64,000 bases of DNA. Origin: Paenibacillus oralis. GTDB lineage: Bacteria; Bacillota; Bacilli; Paenibacillales; Paenibacillaceae. Under the pieces are notes generated by a model that saw only the letters and a program-made list of their open reading frames with translations, had not been told where the DNA came from and searched no databases. A program made the position numbers and the translations under genes. The stretch is taken from the NCBI RefSeq assembly GCF_003863965.1, contig NZ_RRCN01000001.1:1560702-1624701 (forward strand), in the 5' to 3' direction. Within the stretch, counting starts at the first letter, position 1. The number at the start of each line of letters is the position of its first letter. This document shows positions 52,210-60,283 of the stretch, piece after piece.

Positions 52210-52980
52210 TTACTGCGGGGCATTATCTGCCTTAGACGGTTTGTTGCCGGGTGCAAACCACCCGACAAGGGCTATCGCCACCAAGACAATATAGAAAACA
52301 AGGGTCCAGCCCGTGCTATGAGGAAAATGAGGATCCAATACCCCGATATCCTCATGGGCAAGCGTTATTACGGCAAGCTTTACCCCGACCCAGGCAACGA
52401 TCGCATAAGCCGTCGTCTCAAGCGCCGGCCGCTGGGCCAGCAGTTTTACAAACCAAGTAGCTGCAAATTTAATTAAGACCAGGCCCGCAATTCCGCCGAG
52501 CAATACGACTATAAATTGCCCCGCGTCCATCCCCCCGAAATCGCCAAGCGGCGAGTCCGGCAGCCCTAGCGCAAGCGCCACCGCAGCCAAGATGGAATCG
52601 ATCGCAAAAGCAAGGTCTGCCAGCGCAATTTTTCCTACTGTAGGCCAAAAACCTTTCCCTGCCGACTCTTGTTTCGTGTCCTTGTGCACATCCTCATTCT
52701 TCTTGCCGAACCGCGCTTGGATGATGTGCTTTAAGCCCAAGTATAGGAGATAAGCCGCGCCAATCGCCTGCACCTGCCAGACGTTAGCAATAAAGGAAAT
52801 CGCAAATAACGCGGCAAAACGAAAGACAAAGGCCATCATGATCCCATAGTTGATCGCTCGTTTCTTCTGTGCGTCCGGCAGGTGCTTCGCGATGACCGCA
52901 AGCACGAGCGCATTGTCGGCCGACAACAATCCTTCCAAACCGATAAGAATGAGTAGTGCCCACGCATACTCCAACCACAT
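52210..52980 (-). CDS. TerC-family membrane protein (YkoY/YjbE-like)
   Basis: About 256 residues with seven helices. The acidic metal-site motifs are LLSADNALVLAVIAKHLP in helix 1-2 and ADLAFAIDSILAAVAL later, as in TerC/Alx/MeeF proteins. Bacillus relatives export manganese. Two start choices exist; the ATG at 52980 has GGGGAG nine bases upstream and is preferred over 52989. I saw no yybP-ykoY manganese riboswitch upstream. Confidence 0.9.
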   Translation of the reverse strand: MWLEYAWALLILIGLEGLLSADNALVLAVIAKHLPDAQKKRAINYGIMMAFVFRFAALFAISFIANVWQVQAIGAAYLLYLGLKHIIQARFGKKNEDVHKDTKQESAGKGFWPTVGKIALADLAFAIDSILAAVALALGLPDSPLGDFGGMDAGQFIVVLLGGIAGLVLIKFAATWFVKLLAQRPALETTAYAIVAWVGVKLAVITLAHEDIGVLDPHFPHSTGWTLVFYIVLVAIALVGWFAPGNKPSKADNAPQ

Positions 52981-53148
52981 TAACTCCATCTCCCCTTTGT
53001 AAGATAAGTTTTATCAACCGACAAAGCCATACGTAAATAATATTGACTTGTACAGCAATGGGTATACGAGATGTTATACGAAATAACCCCCCGATGGAGT
53101 TCCATTTTTTTATAAGCCTTCGAATGAACAGTAAAAGCGGCACATGCC

Positions 53149-53182
53149 TTTAGCCGTACGGATGATCATCCGTACGGCTAAA
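53149..53182 (-). terminator. Perfect 34-bp palindrome after leuA
   Basis: The halves are exact reverse complements, with half-site TTTAGCCGTACGGATGA. As RNA it forms a long hairpin 15 bp after the leuA stop and is likely the leuA terminator, although the T run is only three. Confidence 0.7.
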
Positions 53183-53197
53183 ATCGGTTGATTAGAC

Positions 53198-54868
53198 TTA
53201 TACCAGGGTATTACTGCTAAATCGATTCACGGCGCTAAACAGGGCTTTCACGGAGGAGGTCATAATATCAACGTCAATGCCGCAACCCCAATATACGCTG
53301 CCGTCGGCAGCCGTGATGCCGATATAAGAGACCGCTTGGGATTTAGAGCCTGTTTCCAGAGCGTGCTCCGTATAGATCAAATCGGTATAGTTCAGTCCAA
53401 GCTCAGTTTGCAGAGCATTGCTGATCGCATCGAGTCTTCCGTTTCCGGTGCCTGCAATTTCCTTGATTTCATGGCCGGCCCGGATCGTGACGATGGTTTG
53501 AAAATCTTCATTGTCCGTAATGCCGTATTTGACAAACTCGACTGGCGTTTTTATGTTCACATATTCCTGCAAGAAAATATCGTAGATTTCATCGGGCATC
53601 AGTTCCTTTTGCTGCTGATCCGATACGTTTTTGACGAAGTAACCGAAGTTTTCGCGCATTTTCGCCGGGAGATCGAGTCCGTACTTCAGCTGCAGCACGT
53701 ATCCGATCCCGCCTTTGCCGGACTGGCTGTTGATGCGGATAATATCGCCTTCGTACTCCCTGCCGATATCCTTGGGATCAATGAGCAGATAAGGGACCGA
53801 CCAATGCCGGGGTTCTTTTTCCTCGCGCCATTTCATCCCTTTAGCAATCGCATCCTGATGCGAGCCGGAGAAAGCGGTGAACACCAGCTCGCCTCCGTAC
53901 GGATGTCTTTCGCTGACTCTCATTTTGGTCAGCCGTTCATAAACGGAGGCAATCGCCGGGAGATTCTCAAAATTCAATTTCGGGTCCACCCCGTGGGAAT
54001 ACATGTTCAGAGCCAGCGTCACAATGTCCACGTTCCCTGTTCTCTCCCCGTTTCCGAACAAAGTGCCTTCGACGCGCTGGGCGCCGGCCAGCATCCCCAA
54101 CTCGGCATCAGCCACACCCGTTCCCCTGTCGTTATGCGGATGGAGCGACAAGATCACATGCTCCCGGAATTTCAGGTGATTGCTCATATACTCGATCTGA
54201 CTGGCATAGACGTGAGGCATCGACATCGATACCGTTGCGGGTAGATTGATAATGACCGGGTTCTCCGCCGTCGGCTGCCATACGTCGAGGACGCTGTTGC
54301 AGATGTCCAGCGCAAATTCGATCTCTGTCCCCGTAAAACTCTCGGGAGAATACTGAAACTGGAAGTTCCCTTCCGTTTCCTCCGCGCACTGCTGGAGCAG
54401 CTTGGCGCCATTTACGGCGATGTCGATAATTTCCTGTTTGGATTTGCGGAATACCTGTTCCCGCTGCGCCACGGAAGTTGAGTTGTATAAATGGACTACG
54501 GCTTTTTTGGCGCCTTTCAGCGATTCGAACGTTTTACGGATAATATGCTCCCTTGATTGGGTAAGCACTTGGATTGTTACATCGTCCGGGATCAAATCCT
54601 GCTCGATCAATGTGCGCAAAAAGGTGAACTCCGTCTCCGATGCCGCAGGAAATCCGACTTCGATCTCCTTGAAACCGATATCTACAAGCATTTTGAAGTA
54701 TTCCAGCTTTTCCTCCAAATTCATCGGAACGATTAAGGCCTGATTCCCGTCGCGAAGGTCGACGCTGCACCAAATCGGCGCCTCTGTAATGTATTCCTTC
54801 TTGGTCCAATTCAAGCTCATCTCCGGCGGCATAAAATAGCCTCTGGCGTACTTTTCAACATTTCTCAT
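53198..54868 (-). CDS. leuA: 2-isopropylmalate synthase (LeuA type 2)
   Basis: About 556 residues. It condenses acetyl-CoA with 2-oxoisovalerate, the first committed step of leucine synthesis. The metal-site start is SVDLRDGNQAL, then FPAASETEFTFLR and HPHNDRGTGVADAEL; NGERTGNVDIVT is the second signature. The C-terminal leucine-binding regulatory domain is complete. The length fits the type 2 enzymes of Bacillales and actinobacteria. GAAAGGAAGG precedes the ATG at 54868. A leucine T-box leader lies upstream, and a palindromic hairpin follows. A degraded copy of its 3' end is at 48762-48912. Confidence 0.95.
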   Translation of the reverse strand: MRNVEKYARGYFMPPEMSLNWTKKEYITEAPIWCSVDLRDGNQALIVPMNLEEKLEYFKMLVDIGFKEIEVGFPAASETEFTFLRTLIEQDLIPDDVTIQVLTQSREHIIRKTFESLKGAKKAVVHLYNSTSVAQREQVFRKSKQEIIDIAVNGAKLLQQCAEETEGNFQFQYSPESFTGTEIEFALDICNSVLDVWQPTAENPVIINLPATVSMSMPHVYASQIEYMSNHLKFREHVILSLHPHNDRGTGVADAELGMLAGAQRVEGTLFGNGERTGNVDIVTLALNMYSHGVDPKLNFENLPAIASVYERLTKMRVSERHPYGGELVFTAFSGSHQDAIAKGMKWREEKEPRHWSVPYLLIDPKDIGREYEGDIIRINSQSGKGGIGYVLQLKYGLDLPAKMRENFGYFVKNVSDQQQKELMPDEIYDIFLQEYVNIKTPVEFVKYGITDNEDFQTIVTIRAGHEIKEIAGTGNGRLDAISNALQTELGLNYTDLIYTEHALETGSKSQAVSYIGITAADGSVYWGCGIDVDIMTSSVKALFSAVNRFSSNTLV

Positions 54869-54919
54869 AGATATCCTTCCTTTCATCAATTTTCGTGCTT
54901 ATCTAACCAAGATCGGATG

Positions 54920-55425
54920 CGCAAAAAAAGCCTTTCATCTCCATTAACAGAGACGAAAGACTTTGACATCTTACGCGGTACCACTCCGAATTCATGCCAC
55001 CCTTTGGCATGCCCTCTACGAATACGGGTTTGCCAAAACGGACAAACCTGGCATCCTCCTGATGATAACGGTCAGGCTCCGGCTCCGCCTACTTAAAGAG
55101 GTTGTTCAAAAAGTCGTCTTTTGATCACGAAGTGAATCAAGAAGTAACTCGGCATCGAATCTTGAATTCAGCCGGGCCAAGCATATGCTTCCGAAGAATG
55201 TTTCCTACGGAAACATTTCAGTTGCTCACGTACCCAAAACGTACGCTCCGCTACTCAGTCCCTAGCTTCATCCAACCTTCTCGGTGCTGAAAAGCCAACC
55301 TTTTGAACTCGCACTTTTAGGGTTCAGCGAGCAACTCCAAGGCGAGTTCCGATTTCCCCCACGGCTGTTTCACACCATCCAACAGCTCTCTGTTCGCTCG
55401 GAAAACCGTACTATTCCTTCTCAAC
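54920..55425 (-). promoter_or_regulatory. Leucine T-box leader of leuA, split by an inserted element
   Basis: Read on the minus strand, 55425-55320 is a T-box Stem I: GAGAAGGAATAGTA, CGAACAGAGAGCTGTTGG, GAAACAGCC, then a specifier loop GGAACTCGCC with CTC (Leu) at 55346-55344. The 3' half starts after 55097: a CCGTTATC loop, the T-box GGAGTGGTACCGCG (54974-54988), and a terminator (stem around 54930-54965 then TTTTTTT). About 217 bp of unrelated, MITE-like sequence lie between. If still functional, uncharged tRNA-Leu should prevent termination. Confidence 0.85.
55098..55314. repeat. MITE-like intergenic element inside the leuA T-box leader
   Basis: The ends are imperfect inverted repeats sharing GTTCAAAA (GAGGTTGTTCAAAAAGTCG at the left, the complement of GTGCGAGTTCAAAAGGTTG at the right). 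AATGTTTCCTACGGAAACATT is an internal hairpin. I recall very similar sequence as a common Paenibacillus intergenic repeat, but no second copy is in this window. It separates the two halves of the T-box. Confidence 0.65.
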
Positions 55426-55503
55426 GTATTTTAAATATTAGAATTAATGTTATATCAGCAAAACGATGATGTCAATTATAATCTGATACCATTCCTCAGT
55501 CCC

Positions 55504-56424
55504 TTACTTGGACTCGATGCGGCCCAGCGGATGGGCGCTCTCTTCCAGAGCCGCGCGAGCTGCCGGCCAGCTGGAATCGTCGAGATCGAGCGCGTTGCGG
55601 AGATAAGCCCACGTGAGCCGCTGGATCAGGGCGACTCGTTCGGGGTTCTCGTCCGTCGTTTCCGTAACGTTGTACCCGGGAATTCCGCCAAGCGAGTGCT
55701 CGGCCCCGAAGAGGGTAAGCAAGCTCTTGCTGCCCGGGCTCAGGAAGTACGGGTCGGCGAACCAGTCCGGCCCCCGAGTGGACAGCTGGGACTGGTCATG
55801 GTCCCCCGCGACCACGAGGGCCGGCGTGTTCATGTCCGCGAAGCTCGGATTCATGAAGGGGAAGTGCTCGGCCGCGAACGGAGTCAAGTCGGCTCCCCCC
55901 TTGCCGGTTGTGGCAAGCAACACGCCTGCCTTGATCCGCGAATCGGACATGTCCTCTCCCGGTTCGCCATGGGCATCGAGGACTCGCGCGCCGAGCAGCA
56001 TGCTTGCTGTCTGGCCGCCCCAGGAGTGTCCGGCAACGGCGATGCGGCTTCGATCGAGGCGCCCGCTGAGACCGGGAACGGAAGCTTCAATGAGATCAAG
56101 CTGGTCGAGGATGCGTTTCATGCCCTCAACCCGGAAACGCCAGATCAGCGGTGTACGGGGATCGTCAGGAGAAAGGTTTAGCGTCCTCGAGTCGAGATGG
56201 GTGGGCTGAATGACCACGAAGCCGTGAGCAGCCCAGAAGTCGACCAACGGGCTGTAACCGTCCAACGACCAGCCAAAACCGTGCGAGAAAACAATAATAG
56301 GCAATTCGCTTCCAATCGAAGGCGCGGACACTCGCACTTGCAGATCCTCACCGCGGCCCGGAGCCGATAGCACTACCGGTTTTACCGAGACGACTGGAGT
56401 GGGTGCACTAACTTTGATATCCAT
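55504..56424 (-). CDS. Alpha/beta hydrolase (PAF-acetylhydrolase/chlorophyllase-like)
   Basis: About 306 residues. FSHGFGWSLDGYSPLVDFWAAHGF is the oxyanion region, AGHSWGGQTA holds the nucleophile Ser, DHDQS supplies an Asp and GAEHSLGG the His. It is clearly richer in G+C than its neighbours and has an actinobacterial flavour, which suggests transfer. AAAGGAAC precedes the ATG at 56424. It is divergent from a MarR regulator with two palindromic operators between them. Confidence 0.88.
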   Translation of the reverse strand: MDIKVSAPTPVVSVKPVVLSAPGRGEDLQVRVSAPSIGSELPIIVFSHGFGWSLDGYSPLVDFWAAHGFVVIQPTHLDSRTLNLSPDDPRTPLIWRFRVEGMKRILDQLDLIEASVPGLSGRLDRSRIAVAGHSWGGQTASMLLGARVLDAHGEPGEDMSDSRIKAGVLLATTGKGGADLTPFAAEHFPFMNPSFADMNTPALVVAGDHDQSQLSTRGPDWFADPYFLSPGSKSLLTLFGAEHSLGGIPGYNVTETTDENPERVALIQRLTWAYLRNALDLDDSSWPAARAALEESAHPLGRIESK

Positions 56425-56506
56425 AATAAATGTTCCTTTCTTTACGAGAGATTGGCTAAACCGTTTCTGAAAGAAGCGGTCAAGCAAACTTTGCAATACA
56501 GCTTCT

Positions 56507-56560
56507 GGTTGACATATCAACCAAGGCCTACTGTATCATGTTGTGGTTGACGTGTCAACC
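56507..56560. promoter_or_regulatory. Pair of MarR-type operators
   Basis: GGTTGACATATCAACC (56507-56522) and GGTTGACGTGTCAACC (56545-56560) share GGTTGA/TCAACC arms. Their starts are 38 bp apart. They lie between the divergent hydrolase and MarR genes, the second only 16 bp before the MarR ATG, which fits repression of both. Confidence 0.8.
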
Positions 56561-56576
56561 GTGATATTATGTTCCT

Positions 56577-57032
56577 ATGGATAAAAACGAGCTGAACGAA
56601 GAGGAAATGCGAATATGGCATATGTGGAAAGGCACCTTTCAGAGCATCTTCGGCCGCGTTGTCAAAGAGATGTCCGAGCACACAGGACTATCAGAGGCTG
56701 ATTACGGGGTATTGGACCGGTTAGCCCTTTTGGGGAACGGCAGCCTTCGCCAACAGGAATTGGCCGACTCAATGGACTGGGATAAGAGCCGATTGTCACA
56801 CCATCTGACGCGGATGGAAAAACGCGGACTTGTGATGAGAAAACCAATAGACACGGATCGCGGTGTTCAAGTCAGCATCACTTCCGCCGGACAATCAGCG
56901 CTGGATGATGCCCGGCCCATAGTCGCAAAGGCAATACGCAAACATTTCCTTGATCGATTAACCGATCAAGACATTACGTTGATTACTAAGCTGGCGCAAA
57001 GTACAAAAACAGGGCCTTCAGCGTCTTCATGA
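56577..57032 (+). CDS. MarR-family transcriptional regulator
   Basis: A 151-residue winged-helix protein with LSEADYGVLDRLA, LRQQELADSMDWDKSRLSHHLTRMEKRGLV and the wing DTDRGVQVSITSAGQ. The ATG lies 16 bp after a palindromic operator. No good ribosome binding site is visible, so the transcript may be nearly leaderless. It probably represses itself and the hydrolase. Confidence 0.92.
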   Translation: MDKNELNEEEMRIWHMWKGTFQSIFGRVVKEMSEHTGLSEADYGVLDRLALLGNGSLRQQELADSMDWDKSRLSHHLTRMEKRGLVMRKPIDTDRGVQVSITSAGQSALDDARPIVAKAIRKHFLDRLTDQDITLITKLAQSTKTGPSASS

Positions 57033-57089
57033 ATCAGTTTCAGCAGTTGTTCGTGATTTGTGGGAAGAAGGACGGTTCGATGGGATCAA

Positions 57090-57268
57090 ATGCAAAAGTA
57101 CATTTGAATTTCCGCAAATTTCTGCGTTTGAGCGGTTGAAGTGCAAAAATACATCTCATTTGCAGCAATTGGGTAAAAAAGTAGCTTATGATCGGAAATG
57201 AACTGCATATTTGCATTTGAACCACCCGTTTCGAGGCGTTTCGACGAATATCGCATGTACTTTTGCAT
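57090..57268. repeat. 179-bp element with 14-bp terminal inverted repeats
   Basis: ATGCAAAAGTACAT (57090-57103) and ATGTACTTTTGCAT (57255-57268) are perfect inverted repeats. TGCAAAAATACATC at 57138 is an internal near copy of the end. The element lies between the MarR gene and the next terminator and has no credible gene. I recall similar intergenic sequence from other Paenibacillus genomes. Confidence 0.8.
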
Positions 57269-57320
57269 TTCGTGGGGCGTCCCCCTCTTCCTTTTTTCAA
57301 GCCCCGCATTCCATCGCCGT

Positions 57321-57353
57321 CAAAAAAGAACCCTCCAGACGCGGAGGGTTCTT
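57321..57353 (-). terminator. Terminator of the YhgE-like gene
   Basis: AAGAACCCTCC pairs with GGAGGGTTCTT, and the minus strand continues with TTTTTG. It lies 69 bp after the stop codon. Confidence 0.8.
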
Positions 57354-57421
57354 GCATTTTATCGAATTTGGAGGGAGATATGTAAAGGCTACCCGTGAGG
57401 GTGCCTCAAGAAATGATTTCA

Positions 57422-58588
57422 TTAGGGGTTATGCGCAATTTCAACCTCTTTTTTCTGTTCCGGCTTACGGGAACGTTTAAAGGCAGATGCAAGCAAGACC
57501 AAAAGGCCACAGGCGCCGATCCAAATTAAAGCGAATGTGGGATGATTCATGCGCAGGCCTTGCCCGAAGAAGAACAGCTCACGCAGCCCATCAACCATGA
57601 AACGCATCGGCAACCATGAGTGTATCCAATCCCGGTAAAACGAAGATAATAACTCGGGAGCGAAATTAAGAAGCGGCGCACCGATGAATAAGAACAATAC
57701 AAAAATAATCATGCCTTTAAATCCAATCCAAGAGAAAACGGCAGCTATCATGAGAAAATATACTAAATAAGCAATAGCCAAGAGTAAAGCCGTATCCGTA
57801 AAATGAGGAATGTGCAAACCCCAACGCTCGGCGAACCAGGCGAGGCTAAACCCGCTGGCCAAAGCCATGACCGCTCCCCAAAAAACTTGGACTATATTCG
57901 CCCGAAGCCGTTCATTGCGACTTGCATAATTTGATTTGTTTTTAACCAGCAAGAAAATCACGTTTCCGATCAGACTGGCCATCCACAAAGGTTGGAACAT
58001 CAAAACCGGTGAATTCCCGTTTGCACTATGCGTACCGATTGCATTCACATAGATGACTTCGCTAACGATTGGCAAAGCTAATGCGACGGCTTGTTTCGTT
58101 GAGATCGCAGCGCCTTGCCGCTCGAAAGCCGTTAATAGCTCAGCACGCATCTCCTCATTTATCCCACTAATCGCTTGATTTAGCATTTCCCCAGCCATAC
58201 TCGATGCCGATGCATTCATGCCTTGGTTGACATAAATTCGCACCCGGGGTGCAGACGGATCCGGCGTCATCAGCGATGCCTGCTTCTCGCTGTAATCCTG
58301 GGGAATCACCAATGCAGCATAGTATTCTTGGTTATCAAGTCCTGCTTTTACTTCCTGTTCACTATCAACTTCGATCCATTTCATCGCCGGCTCTCCATCC
58401 GAATTGGCAGAGGTTGCCAACTGAATATTAGACACAATCCTCTCGCCTTGATCCGCATTCACAATGGCAATGGGCAAGTTATGGGGAGCAGGATTGATGC
58501 TGGGAATCATGGCAAGGCTAAAAATGAAGACGACAGCAATAACGATAAACGGTAATGCCACAATTAGTCTGTTTTTAAATAAGCTCAT
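57422..58588 (-). CDS. YhgE/Pip-like (DUF3533/ABC-2) membrane protein
   Basis: About 388 residues. One helix near the N-terminus (about 8-30) is followed by a large extracellular domain with LPIAIVNADQGE, a hallmark of YhgE/Pip and SNG1-like proteins. Five or more helices follow from about residue 200. The role is probably export or membrane stress related. The ATG at 58588 has AGAGGAAA upstream. It follows the SnoaL-like gene by 41 bp, with a divergent TetR gene further on. Confidence 0.85.
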   Translation of the reverse strand: MSLFKNRLIVALPFIVIAVVFIFSLAMIPSINPAPHNLPIAIVNADQGERIVSNIQLATSANSDGEPAMKWIEVDSEQEVKAGLDNQEYYAALVIPQDYSEKQASLMTPDPSAPRVRIYVNQGMNASASSMAGEMLNQAISGINEEMRAELLTAFERQGAAISTKQAVALALPIVSEVIYVNAIGTHSANGNSPVLMFQPLWMASLIGNVIFLLVKNKSNYASRNERLRANIVQVFWGAVMALASGFSLAWFAERWGLHIPHFTDTALLLAIAYLVYFLMIAAVFSWIGFKGMIIFVLFLFIGAPLLNFAPELLSSFYRDWIHSWLPMRFMVDGLRELFFFGQGLRMNHPTFALIWIGACGLLVLLASAFKRSRKPEQKKEVEIAHNP

Positions 58589-58629
58589 ACGTTTTCCTCT
58601 GTTTTTCTTGCGATTCAGCTGCATCAGCC

Positions 58630-59409
58630 TCAAAATCTGCTGTTCGAATTCTTTCGTTTTTCCGCCGGCAGTATAGCCTCGATTACGTCCCAATGTTCGG
58701 CGATCTTCGCATCCTCCACGCGGAACAAATCGTAGAAAGCGGTAGGCTGACCATCGAAGAGACCTTCACTCACCGCAAGCACAAAATCGCCTTGTCCGAT
58801 GACCTGATGGACATGGGTATATTGAAATTCAATATTTTTCTCCTTAAGGGCCTGCAATGCAGCATGGAGACCGGAAAGGCCGTCCGCAATATGCGGACTA
58901 TGCTGAATGTAGTTATCCCCAGCAAAGTAAGAGGCAAGCAGGCTCGGATTCTTCCCAAGCAAGATATTATCAACATAGCTTTTGACAAATCCTTTGTTCG
59001 CATCGGTCTTGTCGATATCCCTTATCGCGACCGGCCCGTCAATCATCGTATGATGGCTTGGCGTCTTGTCCTCCATATCTTGCAAATTGTCCCAATGCTC
59101 GACGATCAGTCCATTCTCAAAACGGAAAATATCAAAGGCGATTTTAGGGCCGTGAAAATCATATACAGAATGAAGAGCCACATAATCTCCGTCGACTAAA
59201 GCGCGTTTAACGCTTACCTTTGTACCCATTTCCTTCAAATGATCAAGCGCGCCAAGCATGGCCCGGCGGCCATCGGGCAAGGCTTGGTTGTGCTGAATAT
59301 ATTTATCCGGATTTACGTAAGCCGTAATCGCTTCGGGATTGCCGCTCTCAAAACTTTCCAGTACAGCGATGGCCTTACGGACAAGCTCATTTTGATGATT
59401 GAATGTCAT
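58630..59409 (-). CDS. Protein with two SnoaL/NTF2-like domains
   Basis: About 259 residues in two homologous halves (about 5-125 and 135-255). Both contain YIQH[NS], a VHGDYV- or GQGDFV-like strand, a [IF]D[IL]FR[FV]E element and a closing AEHWD or VEHWD. These are SnoaL-like aldol-condensing or ester-binding folds, common in small-molecule metabolism. AAGGAGGA precedes the ATG at 59409. It is first in an operon with the YhgE-like gene and divergent from a TetR gene. Confidence 0.88.
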   Translation of the reverse strand: MTFNHQNELVRKAIAVLESFESGNPEAITAYVNPDKYIQHNQALPDGRRAMLGALDHLKEMGTKVSVKRALVDGDYVALHSVYDFHGPKIAFDIFRFENGLIVEHWDNLQDMEDKTPSHHTMIDGPVAIRDIDKTDANKGFVKSYVDNILLGKNPSLLASYFAGDNYIQHSPHIADGLSGLHAALQALKEKNIEFQYTHVHQVIGQGDFVLAVSEGLFDGQPTAFYDLFRVEDAKIAEHWDVIEAILPAEKRKNSNSRF

Positions 59410-59602
59410 TAGAATATCCTCCTTGAGTCTATAGTCATTTAGATGAATAATGAACACTACGTTGTTTATTTATCTGTTGCTCATTATAATGAAGGTTAAT
59501 CCAACGCTCAATATTTAATAATTTTAATTTTGAAGGATAACAGACAATTCATAAGACCTTTGTCGCTTAACGGTTAAAATTTAATGCTGGGGGAACGAAA
59601 AA

Positions 59603-60208
59603 GTGAACAAAAAAACCGATCTAAGAATACTGCGCACGAACAAATCGATTCGAAAGGCGTTTTATGAGCTTATTCAGGAAAAAGGGTATGAAGCGATCAC
59701 GATCCAGGATATTGCCGATCGGGCTATGATCAATCGAAACACTTTTTATCTCCACTATCAAAATAAACCCGATTTATTGGACATATGTATGAATGAGCTG
59801 CTGAGCGAGTTAAAAGATGTAGCCGTTCAATGCCCAATCAGCGCGAGTCCTTTCAGCACTTCCAAACTCGAGACAGTCATGCAAGCTGTGTTGGAACATA
59901 TTTCGTGCAACACTTCTTTTTACTATGCCATGTTGGTTGATGAAAATAGAATTTATCAGTTTCGAGATAAAATGGAGAAAATCGTTAAAGATAAGCTGAA
60001 TGAGGGGTGGAATCCCGCTGAGGGAAATTCAACTTTAGCGATATCCAAGGAATTGCTGCTCGAATTCCTCGTATCGTCTTTCATGGGGATCGTCATTTGG
60101 TGGCTAAAAAACGATCAGCCCCTTCCTGCAAGCGAAGTTTCATCCCAGTTTAGCAGAATCGTTGCCTACGGGCATTGGAAAGCGGCCGGCATCGCCGTAG
60201 AGGAATAA
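59603..60208 (+). CDS. TetR-family transcriptional regulator
   Basis: A 201-residue regulator. The N-terminal domain reads YEAITIQDIADRAMINRNTFYLHYQNKPDLL, and the C-terminal domain FLVSSFMGIVIWWLKNDQP matches the TetR_C group that includes YxaF/DhaS-like proteins. The start is GTG after GGGGGA. The gene is divergent from the SnoaL/YhgE operon, its likely target. Confidence 0.92.
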   Translation: MNKKTDLRILRTNKSIRKAFYELIQEKGYEAITIQDIADRAMINRNTFYLHYQNKPDLLDICMNELLSELKDVAVQCPISASPFSTSKLETVMQAVLEHISCNTSFYYAMLVDENRIYQFRDKMEKIVKDKLNEGWNPAEGNSTLAISKELLLEFLVSSFMGIVIWWLKNDQPLPASEVSSQFSRIVAYGHWKAAGIAVEE

Positions 60209-60234
60209 AATAAGCCCTCTTCCGACCAAACGGC

Positions 60235-60273
60235 GAAGGGGACTTTTGCTGTCGGCAAGCAAAAGTCCCCTTC
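60235..60273. terminator. Strong bidirectional terminator
   Basis: GAAGGGGACTTTTGCT pairs perfectly with its complement around seven bases, between the TetR gene and the converging MATE gene. Confidence 0.8.
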
Positions 60274-60283
60274 AGATCCGCAT

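Noticed and set aside
52981..53148. Possible yybP-ykoY manganese riboswitch before the TerC gene
   Set aside because: None of the conserved blocks of that riboswitch could be found in the leader.
55102..55290. Open frame of 62 codons inside the T-box leader
   Set aside because: It lies wholly within the MITE-like repeat, has no ribosome binding site, and is best explained as a chance frame in a repeated element.
55447..56209. Long plus-strand frames (about 200-245 codons) opposite the 55504-56424 hydrolase
   Set aside because: They arise from the high G+C of the hydrolase gene; only the minus-strand frame shows hydrolase motifs.
57086..57357. Minus-strand frames of 60 and 105 codons between the MarR and YhgE-like genes
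   Set aside because: They coincide with the inverted-repeat element and have no start signals.
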